A DNA stretch of 64,000 nucleotides from Diphasiastrum complanatum (GCA_029204225.1 CM055092.1:88135666-88199665); one strand, 5' to 3'. Positions 11,009 through 23,091 are shown, numbered from the stretch's first letter. A program made the numbers and translations. Notes: generated by a model not told the origin, from the sequence alone.

Positions 11009-13655
11009 ATGCCACCTGGTGCCATGCAGAGGACGAGAGATCCCTTATGGGACCATGTCACCATTGATGCTTCTTATGGTACCTCCGACACGAAGAGGTG
11101 GACTTGTAGATACTGCCACGTCTCCTTCACAGGTGGGCTTGCTCATATTAGAGCACATTTAAACCATCAGCATGGATACGATATAGCCCCGTGCGCGCAG
11201 GCACCAACATCATTGGCAGATACATGTGATCGAGCTCAAGCAAAGGAGCATGAGGCTGGTTCTTCAATGGCGAGAGGTGAATAGGTTCCACTAAAGCATG
11301 AAGTTTAAGCTTAGTCCTAAGCGAAAAGTCATTTCAAGTTTCAACTTGCGCAATGTGAATGTATGTAATTTTCTACTAATTTTGAATGTTGTGGAAATTT
11401 GAGACTTGAAAGATGTCAGTTCAAATGTCCAAAATTGTATTGTATGAAGTTCCGAGTCTCGACTTTACAATTCGATTTCGCCAGATGAACACGAAACACT
11501 GAATTCTTCAATCTTGACATGTCACAACTTACACATTTGTCATTGACACACGGTGATCGAGAGCCTTCCACATCACAAGTTGTGCCTTCTGCAGTTCGCA
11601 CACCCATCTCTTCTCAGGGAGAGGCCGAGGGTGTAGGTGCCAGTGATGCGCAGCGTGGTCCACCTACTGACATTGGTGGATCTTCAGAGCCACGCAGAGT
11701 CCCTATTCCATCGATGAGGTCTCGTGACCATCTTGGTAGGTCCAGACAGCTTGGGGGCAGATATTATTATGTGAGTCACTCTGAGCCTAGGAATAAGGAC
11801 CAAGCTCGAGTTGCAGTTCGGAGGTGTTTCTACCTATGCGACCTCCCCTTTCACTTGGCCAGGTACATATTGCATTCTTGACTCCTAAATCTTTCTTAAT
11901 TTTTGATCATTTTCTTTAATTTGTACTATGTAGATTGTAGTGTCATGACTCATGTATCATGTATGGCATATGAGGCTATGTCTCTACTGAACTCTCTAAA
12001 TTTTGGTTCGTCTTCCTTAGATGTCTCAAAATTGAAATATATGAGTCATGAGTCATGACACATTGACAAGTCACAAGTTACAAGTTACACAATTGACTCT
12101 CAACTCAATGGATTATGCAGTTGGTTTGATGCTTTGGACTCTCTACAACACCCCTGCATGGAGGGACATGATGAGAGCCGTATCTAGCTTTGGTTCTGAT
12201 GAGTGTGAGGGGCCAAGCATGGAGCAGCTCAAGATGAGAGAGCTTGTTGCAGAGCGAGACACTGTCGAGAGGGACTTGGACCCCATCAAGAGATCGTGGG
12301 TCTAGTATGTATTGTGTACTTATTAATTATGCTTCATGAATGCAATCTAACTGAGTATTAATTGTTCACCATGATTCATCTATGGTTGTGTTGAATGTTC
12401 TGACTTCTAAGTAGTAAGTTGAAAGTTGATTCTTGAAGTTCTAAGTTCTAAGTTTCAGCTAGTAGTTGTTTGTCATGAGTTAGTTGTCATGAGTCCGACT
12501 CATGACTCATTGTGTTCACTTTCAAGTGAGAATCTACTATGTAGGTTTGGATGCAACATCATTTCAGATGGCTGGAGTGATACAAGGAAGCGCCACATCC
12601 TGAATATATTGGTGTCTTCCTGTATGGGCACTATGTTTTTGAGAGCCATTGATGCCTCTGATGCAGGCACATCTGTCACCAGAGAGTATATGTTTGGCCA
12701 CATTTAGAGAGCCATTGAGGATGTGGGGCCACCCAATGTTGTGCAGGTATAATAACTTGACTATTATAATTTGTGTAATAGATCCTAACACCACAGTAGG
12801 GCAAACACTAACTGCTCCACCCAACCTTGCCTACTCCCTGATATAGAGTAAGCCCCTCCTAGCCCAGTGTGAGGACTAGTAGCATGCTACTGCCAAGTGT
12901 CGGCCACGTGGCACTGACGTGGCCGACTGCACGTCGGGACCCAACTGGGAGCCCTATCCTGCTGACAGGGTCCCTAGGCTGTGTTAGGCCCGCCATGGCT
13001 ATGGACCGTGCTGGGGCACACTACTCACACTGTCTTGCCCTGTTGGTCATGTACACTGGACACGACCCTGACTGTGGTATCTGACCTATCTGTGTTCTCT
13101 AGGGTTCGGCACTGGTTACGAGCTCGTAACAATTTGTAACTTGAAACTTGCGTCCACTCTCAAGTCCCAAATCATGATTTACACATAACATGCACAACGC
13201 ATGTTGCATCAATGTCCATTGTCAAATAATCATGATTCATGATTTGTAGTTAGTAATGTAATTACTATTGTGGTTTGTAAGTTGTGTGTATGTCATTGTG
13301 TATGAGTCATGATGAGTCATGACTTGCGACTCATCACTCACATAGACTTTTTACCTGTATAGTGTATTTACTATTTCAAAATTTGAATTATGTATAGGTT
13401 GTGACTGACAATGCGTCTAATTGGGTTGTGATGGGGAGGCTTGTCCATGAGGTCTATCCCCACATTTTTTGGACGCCCTGTGGCCCATATCCTTCACCCG
13501 TTGTGGAGGAGTCTGGCCCAGTATCGAGATAGGGAGCTTAGGAATGGATGGAACACCTACATTCAAGCAGTCTATCCTAATCCTGCTGACTAGGATGCAT
13601 TGATGGATGACTTGATGGTGTTTAGACGTGAGACTCTTGAGTTCGGCTCTCCATC
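11009..13655 (+). pseudogene. hAT-family transposase (BED finger, DUF659), intron-containing and decayed
   Basis: Exon 1 (11009-11276) encodes a BED-type zinc finger: WTCRYCHVSFTGG with HIRAHLNHQHG supplies the Cys2-His2 set used to bind element ends. Exon 2 (11562-11862) is a Ser/Pro-rich linker. Exon 3 (about 12120-12305) has MMRAVSSFG and GPSMEQLKMREL, with a frameshift near its start. Exon 4 (12545-12746) and exon 5 (from 13398) form the DUF659 domain: IISDGWSDTRKRH, LRAIDASDAGTS and VVTDNASNWVVMGRL. The intron 12747-13397 joins in phase. A stop (TAG) replaces a codon after FGHI. After WTPCGP the reading jumps to HILHPLWRSL and RDRELRNGWNTYI, so the catalytic middle is deleted. The 3' end is cut by a gypsy element at about 13655. 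The transposase is non-functional. Confidence 0.82.
12747..13397 (+). other. hAT intron with GC-richer insert and TGAGTCATGA words
   Basis: The intron has a GT donor and AG acceptor in phase with the flanking DUF659 exons. Its centre (about 12780-13130) is more GC-rich than its surroundings, with GGCCACGTGGCACTGACGTG words, and looks like an insertion of unknown origin. Its 3' part repeats TGAGTCATGA-type words that also occur in the other hAT introns. Confidence 0.5.
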
Positions 13656-13841
13656 AGCAGGCAAGTGTGTAATAAAGTCCATCGATACACACTCCCATCT
13701 TCCCTCTGGAATAGACAAAGGATGTAGCGATCCAGAAACTTTAATCCTTTCGACTTTGTTAACTTGACACTTCAAACAATGTGTCATATAACTATGAGCA
13801 TCTTTATTAATCTTAGGCCACCAAAAATTACGTCGGATCAA
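13656..13841 (-). pseudogene. Gypsy integrase zinc-binding domain (partial)
   Basis: The frame shows RRNFWWPKINKDAHSYM followed by HCLKCQ, which is the second half of the H2C2 zinc-binding domain that precedes the integrase core. It then reads VSMDFITHLP, the start of the core, and is cut off before the second catalytic aspartate. The residues below about 13665 belong to hAT sequence. Confidence 0.8.
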
Positions 13842-14089
13842 CTCACAAGCCTATCCACACCAGGATGACCTGCACTAGGGCTATCATGACAAGAATGCAA
13901 GATTTTCCTACACAGCTCCTCACAAGCTAGAATGAGACATTCTGATTTCTCTTAGCAGATCATCTTCTATGGTATACTTAAGATAAGTGCGAGTAAAGGG
14001 CATAGAGCTCTCCTCTGGAGACTCTGCATGGCCATGACTCACCTCAAGCTCGACTCTCTTACAATAAGGATCCTAGAGTTGAGACTTCT

Positions 14090-14964
14090 TTATCTCAACC
14101 AATAGGTCATTTCAATGACCGCAAATGACATTTGATACACTATCCGAGACAATGCATCAGCCACTCTATTTTCTGCCCCTTTCTTATACCGAATTTCCAT
14201 CTGAAATTCTTGCATAAGTTCAGACCATCTCGCTTGTCGGCATTTGAGATCGGGTTGTTTGCAGAAATACCTCAAGGTATCAAGATCAATGTACAGATAA
14301 ATTCAGCGAAGGCTGCAAGCCTTCCCTCCTGCATCAGCACTGCCCCCACAACAATGTTACTCGCATCCGTATCAAGGATATAGGGTTTTAGAGGGTCAAC
14401 AATTTTTAGAGTGACGCACACAACTATAGCTTGCTTTAACTGATCAAAGCTTGCTTGCTGCAATTCAGTCCACTCACCAAACTTGTTCTTTTGAGTTAAA
14501 TCTGTCAAAGGTGCTACAATGCGAGAGTAATTCTTAACATATTTTCCATAAAACACCGCCAATCCTAGAAAAGACTTCAATGTTGTCACATCAGCTGGTA
14601 CAGGACATGCAACGATCACAACAACTTTCTTAGGATCCGGTCTTATTCCATCAGCAGTCACAATATGACCTAGATACTCAATTTCCTTTTTGAAAAGTTC
14701 ACTCTTTTTTGCATTAGCTAACAATTTGTTTTCCCTCAAGGTGGACAACATAGTCCTAAGGTGGGTCACATGCTTGGCCTCACTTGCACTTTAAGTCAAA
14801 ATATTATCAATAAAGTTGACAACAAACTTACCCATATACGGTCTGAGTACATCATGAATGTAGTTGGGGCGTTAGTTAAACCAAAGGGCATCACATGATA
14901 CTCATAATGACCAAACCGAGTTCAGAAGGCAGTTTTATGAATGTCCTCTTCACGAACTCTAACC
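14090..14964 (-). pseudogene. Gypsy reverse transcriptase C-part and RNase H
   Basis: Motifs in order are FVVNFIDNIL (the YxDD catalytic box, here FIDN), NAKKSELFKKEIEYLGHIV, KSFLGLAVFYGKYVKNY, then RNase H with LDTDASNIVVGAVLMQ and, in a second frame, AENRVADALSRI. The catalytic box has lost its second aspartate and is followed by a stop. The whole segment is spread over at least three frames. Confidence 0.85.
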
Positions 14965-15659
14965 TAATGATACCCACTCTTCAAGTCTATCTTACTAAAT
15001 ATAGTAGCACCATGAAGAGCATCAAGCAAATCATCAATAAATGGCATAGGATATTCATGCTTAATAGTAATCTTACTAAGACCTCGATAATCCACGCACA
15101 TACGCCAGGATCCGTCTTTTTTTACTAGAATGATCGGCGAGGCAAAATGTGAGAAGCTAGGCCTAATCTGCCCATGTGCAAGATAGTCCTCTAGGATCTT
15201 CCTCACCTCCTCTTCCTCTCTCAAACTCATTCTATAAGGTGGTCTATTTATAGGATAGGATCCAGAAAAAAGCTCAATCTTATGTTCAACATTCCTATTA
15301 GGCGGTAATGCAGATGGCAAATCATCAGTAAACACATCTGCAAACTCGCTCCTAATTTCATGATCTAGGTTAGCTGGACTATTGTCTTGCACCTGCCACA
15401 TGCTACTCTCACCAGTACTAGTAGTCATATCCAGTAGAAAACAAACATACATACCTTCACAGCTTACCTTACGCAACTGCGTAGCTGAGACCAGTGGTCC
15501 TGGAGGCACATCTCGCTCACCACGGATGGAATGAAGCTTACCATCATGTTGAAACTCATACACATGAGTATCCCAGGCTATGTAAGGCTTCTGTATCGCG
15601 TGCCAACACATCCCTAGGACGACATCAAAGCGCGCCAAACGAGTTATCTCAAATTCCAA
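14964..15659 (-). pseudogene. Gypsy protease-RT linker and reverse transcriptase N-part
   Basis: A 231-residue frame begins with the end of the aspartic protease fold ([10 protein letters not shown], usually VILGMDWL) and continues through [41 protein letters not shown] and [11 protein letters not shown]. These are standard gypsy RT motifs A and B. No internal stop occurs in this part. Confidence 0.9.
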
Positions 15660-15674
15660 CTCCTCAGAATAACT

Positions 15675-16076
15675 CTAAATAGTTAAAGGCATACTCACAA
15701 CCCTCGTGTCCCAAATCTTTGTACTCTTTCCATCAGCCATATCGACTGTGTACTGGTACTTGGATGGTTGTGTGCTCACTTTTAACTTCTTAATAAGAAT
15801 TGAGTTTATGACATTATGCGAGGACCCTCTGTCAAATAGAACTAAAATACTTCTACCACAAAGTTGTCCACGCATAACTATCAAGGAAGTGTTAGGAAAT
15901 TGATAGCCATGCTGCGCCACTTTCGATAACGTCACTGGAGGAGCCGTGTCCACCTTCCGCACCACAAAAACATTCATCAAACGAGAAACATCAAGATTAG
16001 CTTCTTGCAAGATCTCTTCCACTTCCATTGGCTGTTGTTGTTGCTGCTCTACTTGAAGATTATAGGTGGTTCTCAT
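15675..16076 (-). pseudogene. Gypsy aspartic protease domain
   Basis: The segment carries ILVLFDRGSSHNVIN, in the place of the usual LIDSGA/DTGA-SH active site. The residue after the catalytic Asp is Arg instead of Ser or Thr, which should kill the enzyme. The fold continues with VDMADGKS. A stop at 15673-15675 separates it from the next frame. Confidence 0.8.
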
Positions 16077-16084
16077 CTGGTTTC

Positions 16085-17010
16085 GTGGACATTCCTTCCA
16101 TCGATGTTGTCACAAGCATCCAAAGCATAGATTCTCTCTTTTTGCCCTCTCTTGATCCTGTGCCTGGAGCTTGCCCTTGTCCTTGCCCTTGCCACTGGCC
16201 TTTGAACTTCTTGAATTTGCGCTTACCCCAAGGCATTTGGCCCCCCTGAGCTTGACCACTCGAGGTTCCCGCAGTGGTTCATGGGACTTCTTCCCATCTT
16301 CATAATAAATAGCAATCTAAATAGCATTATGAACAAAGTGTGTTTGCTCCTTTTGCACAAAAGGCTGCAAACTCTCCCTAAGTCCCAATGAAATGAAATA
16401 CATGTAAATACATAGGCACTTCCTCATGGATGCTTAACGCCTCTCTATATCGATCATCATATTCTTGAACTGACCAATTGCTTTGTTTCAGGCATGTCCA
16501 CTATTGCATAGCTCGATTTTTCTCATCAAGAGGCACCCAATTTTGTACAAACATTTGTCAAAATGCCTCCCAAGAATCCAGTACAAGGCCACCTTTCTCA
16601 ACTTTTCTCCACCATCATTGTGCCGATTCCTGTAACCGATAGGTAGCTTCTGCAATTATCTTTGACTCATTGGTAATTCCACACATTAGAAAGGCCTTTT
16701 CCCCATTTCTGCAACAAGTTTTCCACTGCATTTGTGGTTCTTACAACTACTGCACCTGTAAACTTTGGAGGTTTCAAGTCCTTAATGGACGGCAACTTGC
16801 GCTTCCTGCCAAGAACTGCATCTCTTTCAGTTGAACCAGGCTCACCACCCAAATTCCCTGTACCACTGACTCTTTCAAGTGCATGCCAAACTTCAATTGC
16901 TCTAAGATCTGCTTTAACATCAGCTCCATGCCATCAACTTTGGTTGAAAGTGCATCAATCCTCTGAGAATCATGTGTAGTATCACTAGAAGATGCCATAT
17001 CAAAAATTAG
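16085..17010 (-). pseudogene. Gypsy gag with zinc knuckle
   Basis: The start is probably MASSSDTTHDSQR at about 16998. Next come a short coiled segment (MELMLKQILEQL), the basic stretch SIKDLKPPKFTG, degenerate retrotrans_gag sequence at 16300-16660, and a zinc knuckle near 16120 reading CFGCL-stop-QHRWKEC. Gag proteins package the element RNA. The stop inside the knuckle and frame breaks before it show decay. Confidence 0.7.
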
Positions 17011-17595
17011 CCAGGAAACACAAAGCAACTTGCTAAATTATGCAAAAAACCAGCAACTAAAGCACTTGAAACAAACCACAAATAAGCTCCCAAACAAGCT
17101 ACACAGAAGGACTACCCTGAAATCCTAAAAGAACTGGATAGAATAGATCCTTTACAGCCGAATTTTGACAACCCACAAACTCTTTTCCTTGAAAAAACCA
17201 GCAAACAAAGGACTGACAATCTTCAAAAACAAGAGGAAAACACGGAATAGGGATCTGATAGGCTCTACCCCACTAGCGACCTACCACTAGAAGACTATAG
17301 CAACTGTCAGATTCAGAAAATACTGAGAATTGAAAAAGTGTTACAAACACTTTTACAAATCTAAGGAAGACTGATTTTTATAAAAGCAAAGAGAAAAAAC
17401 AGGCTAGACAACGATAAATGCTCAAAGGCTGCCCAAGGACCAGCAATCCACCATAGGGCTCCAATCTGTAAGCTTCAGGGCTCTCAAAATGCTCAAAAAC
17501 AATCCTATAGAAGGGCGGTAGCCCACCTAGCATCCAATAAACCCTAACTGAATACGAAAGTGATGCCAAACCCCACACAACCTTGGAAAGGAATC

Positions 17596-17607
17596 GCTCT
17601 GATACCA
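17596..17607 (-). promoter_or_regulatory. Gypsy primer-binding site (initiator tRNA-Met)
   Basis: The minus strand reads TGGTATCAGAGC, the classical complement of the 3' end of plant initiator tRNA-Met used to prime reverse transcription. Confidence 0.9.
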
Positions 17608-17764
17608 AATATCACAAAGCTATCTGAATTCAACCCAAAGCACACCAAAGTAAGCACCAAATATCCACTTTATTGATTTCTCTTGAAAGTACATAACAAG
17701 ATACAAATGTAAACACACAAGAGCACTGCTGCTACGTCTCCTCCCAGCCACCTGCTGCATAGAC
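17608..17764 (-). repeat. Gypsy 5' LTR, inner part
   Basis: This piece lies directly 5' of the primer-binding site on the minus strand. It runs into the copia element at 17765. The remainder of the LTR should resume at 22638, because the copia target-site duplication (TAGAC on the left, TGGAC on the right) joins them. Confidence 0.6.
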
Positions 17765-18583
17765 TATGAAATTTCACACATGTAAGAATGCCCTATTGTG
17801 TGTGAATGATCCTCTAAGCAAAGCTTATGCACTTTTGGATCAATATTAGATTGAAATCCAAGATCTAGATCAAAAATCTAAGGCAAAGTGGCAAAGATAG
17901 ATGCATAGATTGATAACCAAAGTACTTTTACACGTGGGAAAGTGATTCGTGAAAAAACTAAGTAAAGCCAAGCTCCTCTCCTTGGGTAGAGAGAGAATAG
18001 ACCACTTTTGGTCTCGGGTAGAGAGAGAGTGTAATACAAGCAAAATCCACAATTCTCAAATTTGACTCAAAAACTCAACTTAGATTATAATTGGAAAGAG
18101 GAGTACATATAAAACTTGTGGAGATCCTTTCTTGCATCCTATTGGACCCCAAATCCTAACCTCTCTAATGCTATTGGATGAGTGATGCATCCATCTTGCA
18201 ATTCTATTGGACCCTTCATAAGGATATCTCAATTTTGATTGGACCCTTTGAACAAAGCCAACACTTTGACTTGATCACTCATCAAATTACATCTAAACAA
18301 GTGTCACAGGCCTAACTAGCTCGAGTTTCACCTCTCACACTACTTTGGCTCAATAGAGGCATTACATGTGGATTTAACCAATTTGCCATCTATGCCAATT
18401 TTGGCCCTATCACAACTCTACACCAAGATGCTTGACATAAAAACTTAGGAAATTCCTAAAGCTATGATAGATAACTTTTTATAACTATTTTACACATGTG
18501 GGAACATGCTCCACACATGTGAAATGTACTCACAAACATAAAATCATAAAATCACCAAGATAGATTTTTGACTACTTTTCACA
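17765..18583 (-). repeat. Copia 3' LTR (long form)
   Basis: Direct repeat of 21974-22637 with scattered substitutions. It carries about 155 bases (roughly 18113-18268, rich in CTATTGGACCC words) that are absent from the other LTR. Its outer end is TATGAAATTTCACA, where the other copy has the perfect palindrome TGTGAAATTTCACA. Confidence 0.9.
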
Positions 18584-19473
18584 CTACTACTCAAAAACTA
18601 GCTTGGTAAGATCAAGGAGTTTGTGAAACTTTTTAAGTGGATCCTTTTGTATGTATATGAAGTAAAAAACCAGCAAAAGGATCCACCATAGCAGCACCTC
18701 ACCAAATCCATGATAAGATCTCTTTGGTAGAAATCTCTTGCCAATATCTTTAAAGAGTACTCCACCAATTTGCCACTATTTCAATGTGCCTCCTCCATAC
18801 TTGAAGATGATCTTTGATTTGAAAGTTGAACTTGCATGAAGATGGCTGCACCATAGAGATGGAAATCTGAGGCTTCCATGCCTCATAAATATCACAAAGA
18901 TCATAAAGATCAAGATCATAAGATGAGCAAAAGTGTAGATCTTCAAGATTAAGCATACTAGCTTGACAAGTCCACATACTATGAACTTTATTCATGATGG
19001 ATCTAATCCTGAAATCAAATGCAATCTTGATCTTTTTGAGACTAAACACTTGCTCAAGGATGTAAGTGTCCTGTTTGGATGCTTCACTTAATCTCAAGAG
19101 AAGTTTACAAATTGTCTCAAAACATGTAAAACATGATTTTTTAAACTATGAGTATCAAACTCAATCTTGCTCTTACAAAATCCAAGAGCATACTTTTGAT
19201 AACACAATCTCTTGCTTTCAAAGAACTTTAAAAACATATCTAAGCCTTTCATGACAAGAAATATGTCCATATAATAGGCATCATACAAAACTAGTATTGC
19301 CTCTCTTGAACTTTGAGATGTAAAAATCTCAATAAAGCAACATAGTGCATCAAGTAATGGAAGAGAAGCATAAGTGAGAATGTTAAAGTGGATACCACCT
19401 GAAACTTGCCTCTCTTTACCATAAAAGATGAGCCATAAGGACTTGGCCATCCATCTTGAAGATCCCCTTGAAA
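18584..19473 (-). other. Non-coding spacer replacing RT-RNase H in the copia element
   Basis: Open frames here (for example 19094-19477 and 18750-19097) show no reverse transcriptase, RNase H or other domain that I know. The spacer occupies the place of those genes between the integrase tail and the 3' LTR. A spacer of similar length and position occurs in the element at the window end (62776-63577). Confidence 0.6.
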
Positions 19474-20061
19474 TCATATGTTGAGGAGGCTCCTCCTCAA
19501 ACCTCGACCCATCACATCTTGATAATCTTCAATAGATATGATTTGAGATGCATCTTGAGATGCCTTGATCTCGGCCCCTTCCAAGGTTGAATGTAGATCC
19601 TCGTAATATATGACTTCTTTACTCTCAATCACTTTTGAAATAGAGAGTATAAAGGCATTGTAGGCCTCCTTGGTGGATAAGCATCCAACCATGATCCATG
19701 AGCTTGAATCATCCTTCCTCCTTGTTTCCAAGGGAATATGTGCAAAGCAAGAACCTCCAAAGACACTAAGGTAGTCAAGCTTAGGCTTCTTGAATAATAC
19801 TTCATATGGTGTATTTCCTCCAAGAGCTCCATCACTTCTCAAAGCTTTGGTCTTCTGAGAATTCCATCTCAACAAATGCTTTGAATAATAGGAAATAATC
19901 ATGCACCATAAATCTTGAAGAAAGAAGAAATGTGCATCTTGTGTAATCATCCTCCTTTGAAGACTTGGATACATAAGAAACAACAAGAGATTTTGCACTC
20001 TCTCTTGGATCCAATTTGTAGATACCTTCATATCTAGATCCATGTGCAAGGATCTCACCAT
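19474..20061 (-). pseudogene. Copia integrase C-terminal piece
   Basis: The frame contains GNTPYEVLFKKPKLDYLSVFGG and CFAHIPLETRRKDD, the conserved end of copia integrase, followed by a tail with KEVIYYEDLHST. The zinc finger and the D-D-E core that should precede it are deleted; the protease frame runs almost straight into this piece. Confidence 0.8.
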
Positions 20062-20395
20062 CCTTCTTGATCACACAATTGTCAATATGGAAATTGACAT
20101 CAAGACCACCATCAAGTAATTTGCCAACACTTATAAGATTCTTTGTAATCTTGGGAACAAAAAGAACCTTTTGAAGAGATAGAACTTTTGATGATGCAAG
20201 CTTCAAGGGAATAGTCCCTACTCCTTCAATTTTGTACTCTTGATCACTTGCAATATATATGGACTTCTTGATTCCTTCATAATGCATAATAGTTGAAAAG
20301 GAATCCTTGGAGCTGCACATATGTGAAGATGCTCCACTATCAATATACCAAGAGTCATCCATCTTGAAGGTGGAAGAGGAGAATTTTGATGCCAT
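19832..20395 (-). pseudogene. Copia aspartic protease
   Basis: The frame shows WYIDSGASSHM, the active site of copia protease with intact Asp-Ser-Gly, then VLFVPKITKNLISVGKL and YEGIYKLD, which lead normally into the integrase zinc finger. It overlaps the gag frame with a shift at about 20490, where the zinc knuckle KCFFCGKKVHYATNF has Phe in place of its last Cys. Confidence 0.85.
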
Positions 20396-20479
20396 AAGCG
20401 AACATTCTCCATCACTTGCAATAAAGTCTTCTTTCTCATGAGAGATGTTGGCTTGCTTGAATTGATTCTTTTTCTTGAA

Positions 20480-21282
20480 GAAATTGGTGGCATAATGGAC
20501 TTTCTTGCCACAAAAGAAGCACTTAACATTCTTTTTCTTCTTGAAGTAGATTCTTGAGAGGAATCATCCTCCTCTTCATCTTGGTCTTTTGCTTTGTCCT
20601 TAGAGAAGTATTGATGTTGCTTTTTGCTCCTCTCTTTGTGCTTGGCAAATAGAACTTTGCCATCACCATCATGATTGAGTGACAATTTGTCCATCCTTAA
20701 TAGCTTGTTCTCATGCCTTGATTCTTCAGCCATTAGCACTCCTTGCAAAGCCTCCAAAGTAGGTAGCTCCTCCTTGATGACATAGGATTGGACAAGGTTC
20801 TCATACTCATCTCTCAAGCCATGAAGTATGACTTGGACTAGCTCACTTTGATTTATAGATCCTCCAATGCAAGCAAGCTCCCTATGAGTATCTGTCACTC
20901 TCAACACATAATTAGTGGCACTCTCATCACTCTTTTGAGAACTCTGGAAGATTTGATTTCTAAGAGTGAGGAACCTAGAGGTATTTTTGGCTTCATAAAT
21001 AACTTTGAGAGTATCCCAAGCTTGCTTGGCTGAGTTGCAATCACCAATCTCTCTCAAAATCTCATTAGAGACATTCATCTTGATAAAGTGGAGAGCCATC
21101 CTAGCTCTCTTCTTGTACTTTTGTACTTCTTGAAGGACTTGAGGCTCCTCCTCAATCCCAAGTACAATGTCCATCACATCTTGGAGTATCAAGATTGACT
21201 CCATTCTAACCTTCCAAATAGAATAGTTGGAGGTAGATAGTCTTTCACTAGATTCCAATAGGTAAAAACCCATGGATGCCAT
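20480..21282 (-). CDS. Copia gag (UBN2/DUF4219 type)
   Basis: Met at 21282 starts MASMGFYLLESSERL. The body has the typical gag motifs NYSIWKVRMESIL, AKQAWDTLKVIYE, FLTLRNQIFQ and ILHGLRDEYENL, and ends in a Lys/Asp/Glu-rich tail before a zinc knuckle. About 260 codons are open without a stop, unusually well kept for this window. Gag forms the virus-like particle in the cytoplasm. The paralogous fragment at 52945-53585 is from a related family. Confidence 0.85.
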
Positions 21283-21960
21283 CAAAAGTAGTGAACACTC
21301 TTTGTAATGAGAAAATAAATGTTGCTTCTCTCTCACTATAGGATCCTTGAAACGTGTACTACCAACTCCTATGCAAGATCTTGCAACAAATTGTGAGATG
21401 GATCTCATTGGCTCTACCAATCTCTCTCAAACTAGATCAACGTCTCATCAATTGGAGTATAGGCAAAGTTTGGGTCAAACTATCTTTGGCTCGTGTGAAA
21501 CACTCCAAGAATTCACAAATCACTCAAATACAAGCCAATTGTATGACCTCAAAATGATGACTAGACCTCAAATAAAAGACACTGGCAAGCCTCTTCCTGA
21601 ATTTTTTGGTCAAATAAGCATAATAGAGTTAAAAGTAAAAGTGTCCAACCAGGTTGGGTGCCCTGCCCACCTTGATTCAATTGACTATAATTGTTGATTG
21701 GTAGATCCAATCACTATGAAGTCAATTGCTACTCAAGCACACATGGAAGAGAACCACCAAAATGAATTGGGATGTCCTTCACACGTGTCTGAGCAGGAAA
21801 ATCCGTACAATCTCATAAATGATTCAATCCTTGTGATAATGAACCCTTTTGATCCAAATTTGCTTGAGATAGCATGGGAGATGCAAACTACTCTCTCTAG
21901 ATCTTGATTTTCATGAAGTTTTTGAAACTTTGGATGTAACAAGCATCAAACACTTAGGTA

Positions 21961-21973
21961 GGCTTTGATACCA
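21961..21973 (-). promoter_or_regulatory. Copia primer-binding site
   Basis: The minus strand reads TGGTATCAAAGCC directly after the LTR end, close to the initiator tRNA-Met complement. Confidence 0.85.
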
Positions 21974-22637
21974 TGTGAAATTTCACACGTGTGGGAATGC
22001 CCTATTGTGTGTGAATGATCTCCTAAGCAAGCTTATGCACTTTTAGATCAATACTAGATTGAAATCCAAGATCTAGATCAAAAATCTAGGGCAAAGAGGC
22101 AAAGATAGATGCATAGATTGATAACCAAAGTACTTTCACACGTGGGAAAGTGATTCATGAAAAAACTAAGTAAAGCCAAGCTCCTCTCCTCGGGTAGAGA
22201 GAGAATAGACCACTTTTGGTCGCGGGTAGAGAGAGAGTGTAATACAAGCAAAATCCACAATTTTCAAATTTGACTCAAAAACACAACTTAGATTATGATT
22301 GGAAAGAGGAGTACAACACTTTGACTTGATCACTCATCAAATTACATCTAAACAAGTGTCAGAAGCCTAACTAGCTCGTAGTTTCACCTCTTACACTATT
22401 TTGGCTCAATAGAGTTATTACATGTGGATTTGACCAATTTGCCATCTATGCCAATTTTGGCCCTATCACAACTCTACACCAAGATGCTTGACATAAAAAC
22501 TTAGGAAACCTAAAGCTATGATAGATAACTTTTTATAACTATTTTACACATGTGGGAACATGCTCCACACATGTGAAATGTACTCACAAACATAAAATCA
22601 TAAAATCATCAAGATAGATTTTTGACTATTTTTCACA
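21974..22637 (-). repeat. Copia 5' LTR (short form)
   Basis: The 664-bp LTR starts TGTGAAAA and ends TTTCACA on the minus strand. The last 14 bases are a perfect palindrome. It contains the dyad CACATGTGTGGAGCATGTTC with inverted CCCACATGTG at 22547-22575, shared with the copia LTR at 38905. It lacks a 155-base block present in the 3' LTR. Confidence 0.9.
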
Positions 22638-23091
22638 TGGACTATGATGAGGAATGCCTCTCTCTAGGCTCACTTATACATAATCCTCAAGCACCCACTT
22701 AACCCTGACCCTTTCCTAACGTCAACACATGGTGAGCCCCATGCACAATCGACACTTGCCACTTGGCAGTATCCTAACACATTGGCAAGCGAGTAGGACC
22801 ACCGTCCCCGACCCATGTCACTCATGCACTGGACCCCAAGTGTCCCAATGAGCATATGACATGTGTCTTGTTGACCGGTCAAATCTCCTACTTTTTAGGA
22901 GGTCAATTTAGCAGCCTCTAAATTAAGCGCCACTACCCTATACCAAATATAAGCAAGAAAACAAGTTACCAAAAGCCTGCTATTTACATTTTCTTACAAA
23001 ACAACAGACTGATGTGAGCCATTTTAATTTTTACAATTTACAATTTACAAGTCCGATGTGTTCACACTGAGGAAGGAATATAAGTACATGA

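Larger units (their letters stand above)
13656..17607 (-). mobile_element. Ty3/gypsy LTR retrotransposon, 3'-truncated
   Basis: Reading down the minus strand, the order is primer-binding site, gag, protease, reverse transcriptase, RNase H and the integrase zinc-binding domain. The integrase core, 3' LTR and polypurine tract are missing, because the element ends abruptly against hAT sequence near 13656. The primer-binding site TGGTATCAGAGC at 17607-17596 is the standard initiator tRNA-Met complement. Its 5' LTR lies above 17608 and is split by the copia element at 17765-22637. Stops and frameshifts are scattered throughout. Confidence 0.88.
17765..22637 (-). mobile_element. Ty1/copia element keeping gag-protease but lacking RT; nested in gypsy LTR
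   Basis: Both LTRs are present (22637-21974 is the 5' copy, 18583-17765 the 3' copy). The primer-binding site TGGTATCAAAGCC follows the 5' LTR at 21973-21961. The 4.9-kb element codes for gag and protease and a piece of integrase C-terminus, then has about 890 bases of non-coding spacer before the 3' LTR. There is no trace of reverse transcriptase, RNase H or the integrase catalytic core. It is flanked by a 5-bp target duplication with one mismatch. It would depend on another copia element for mobility. Confidence 0.85.
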
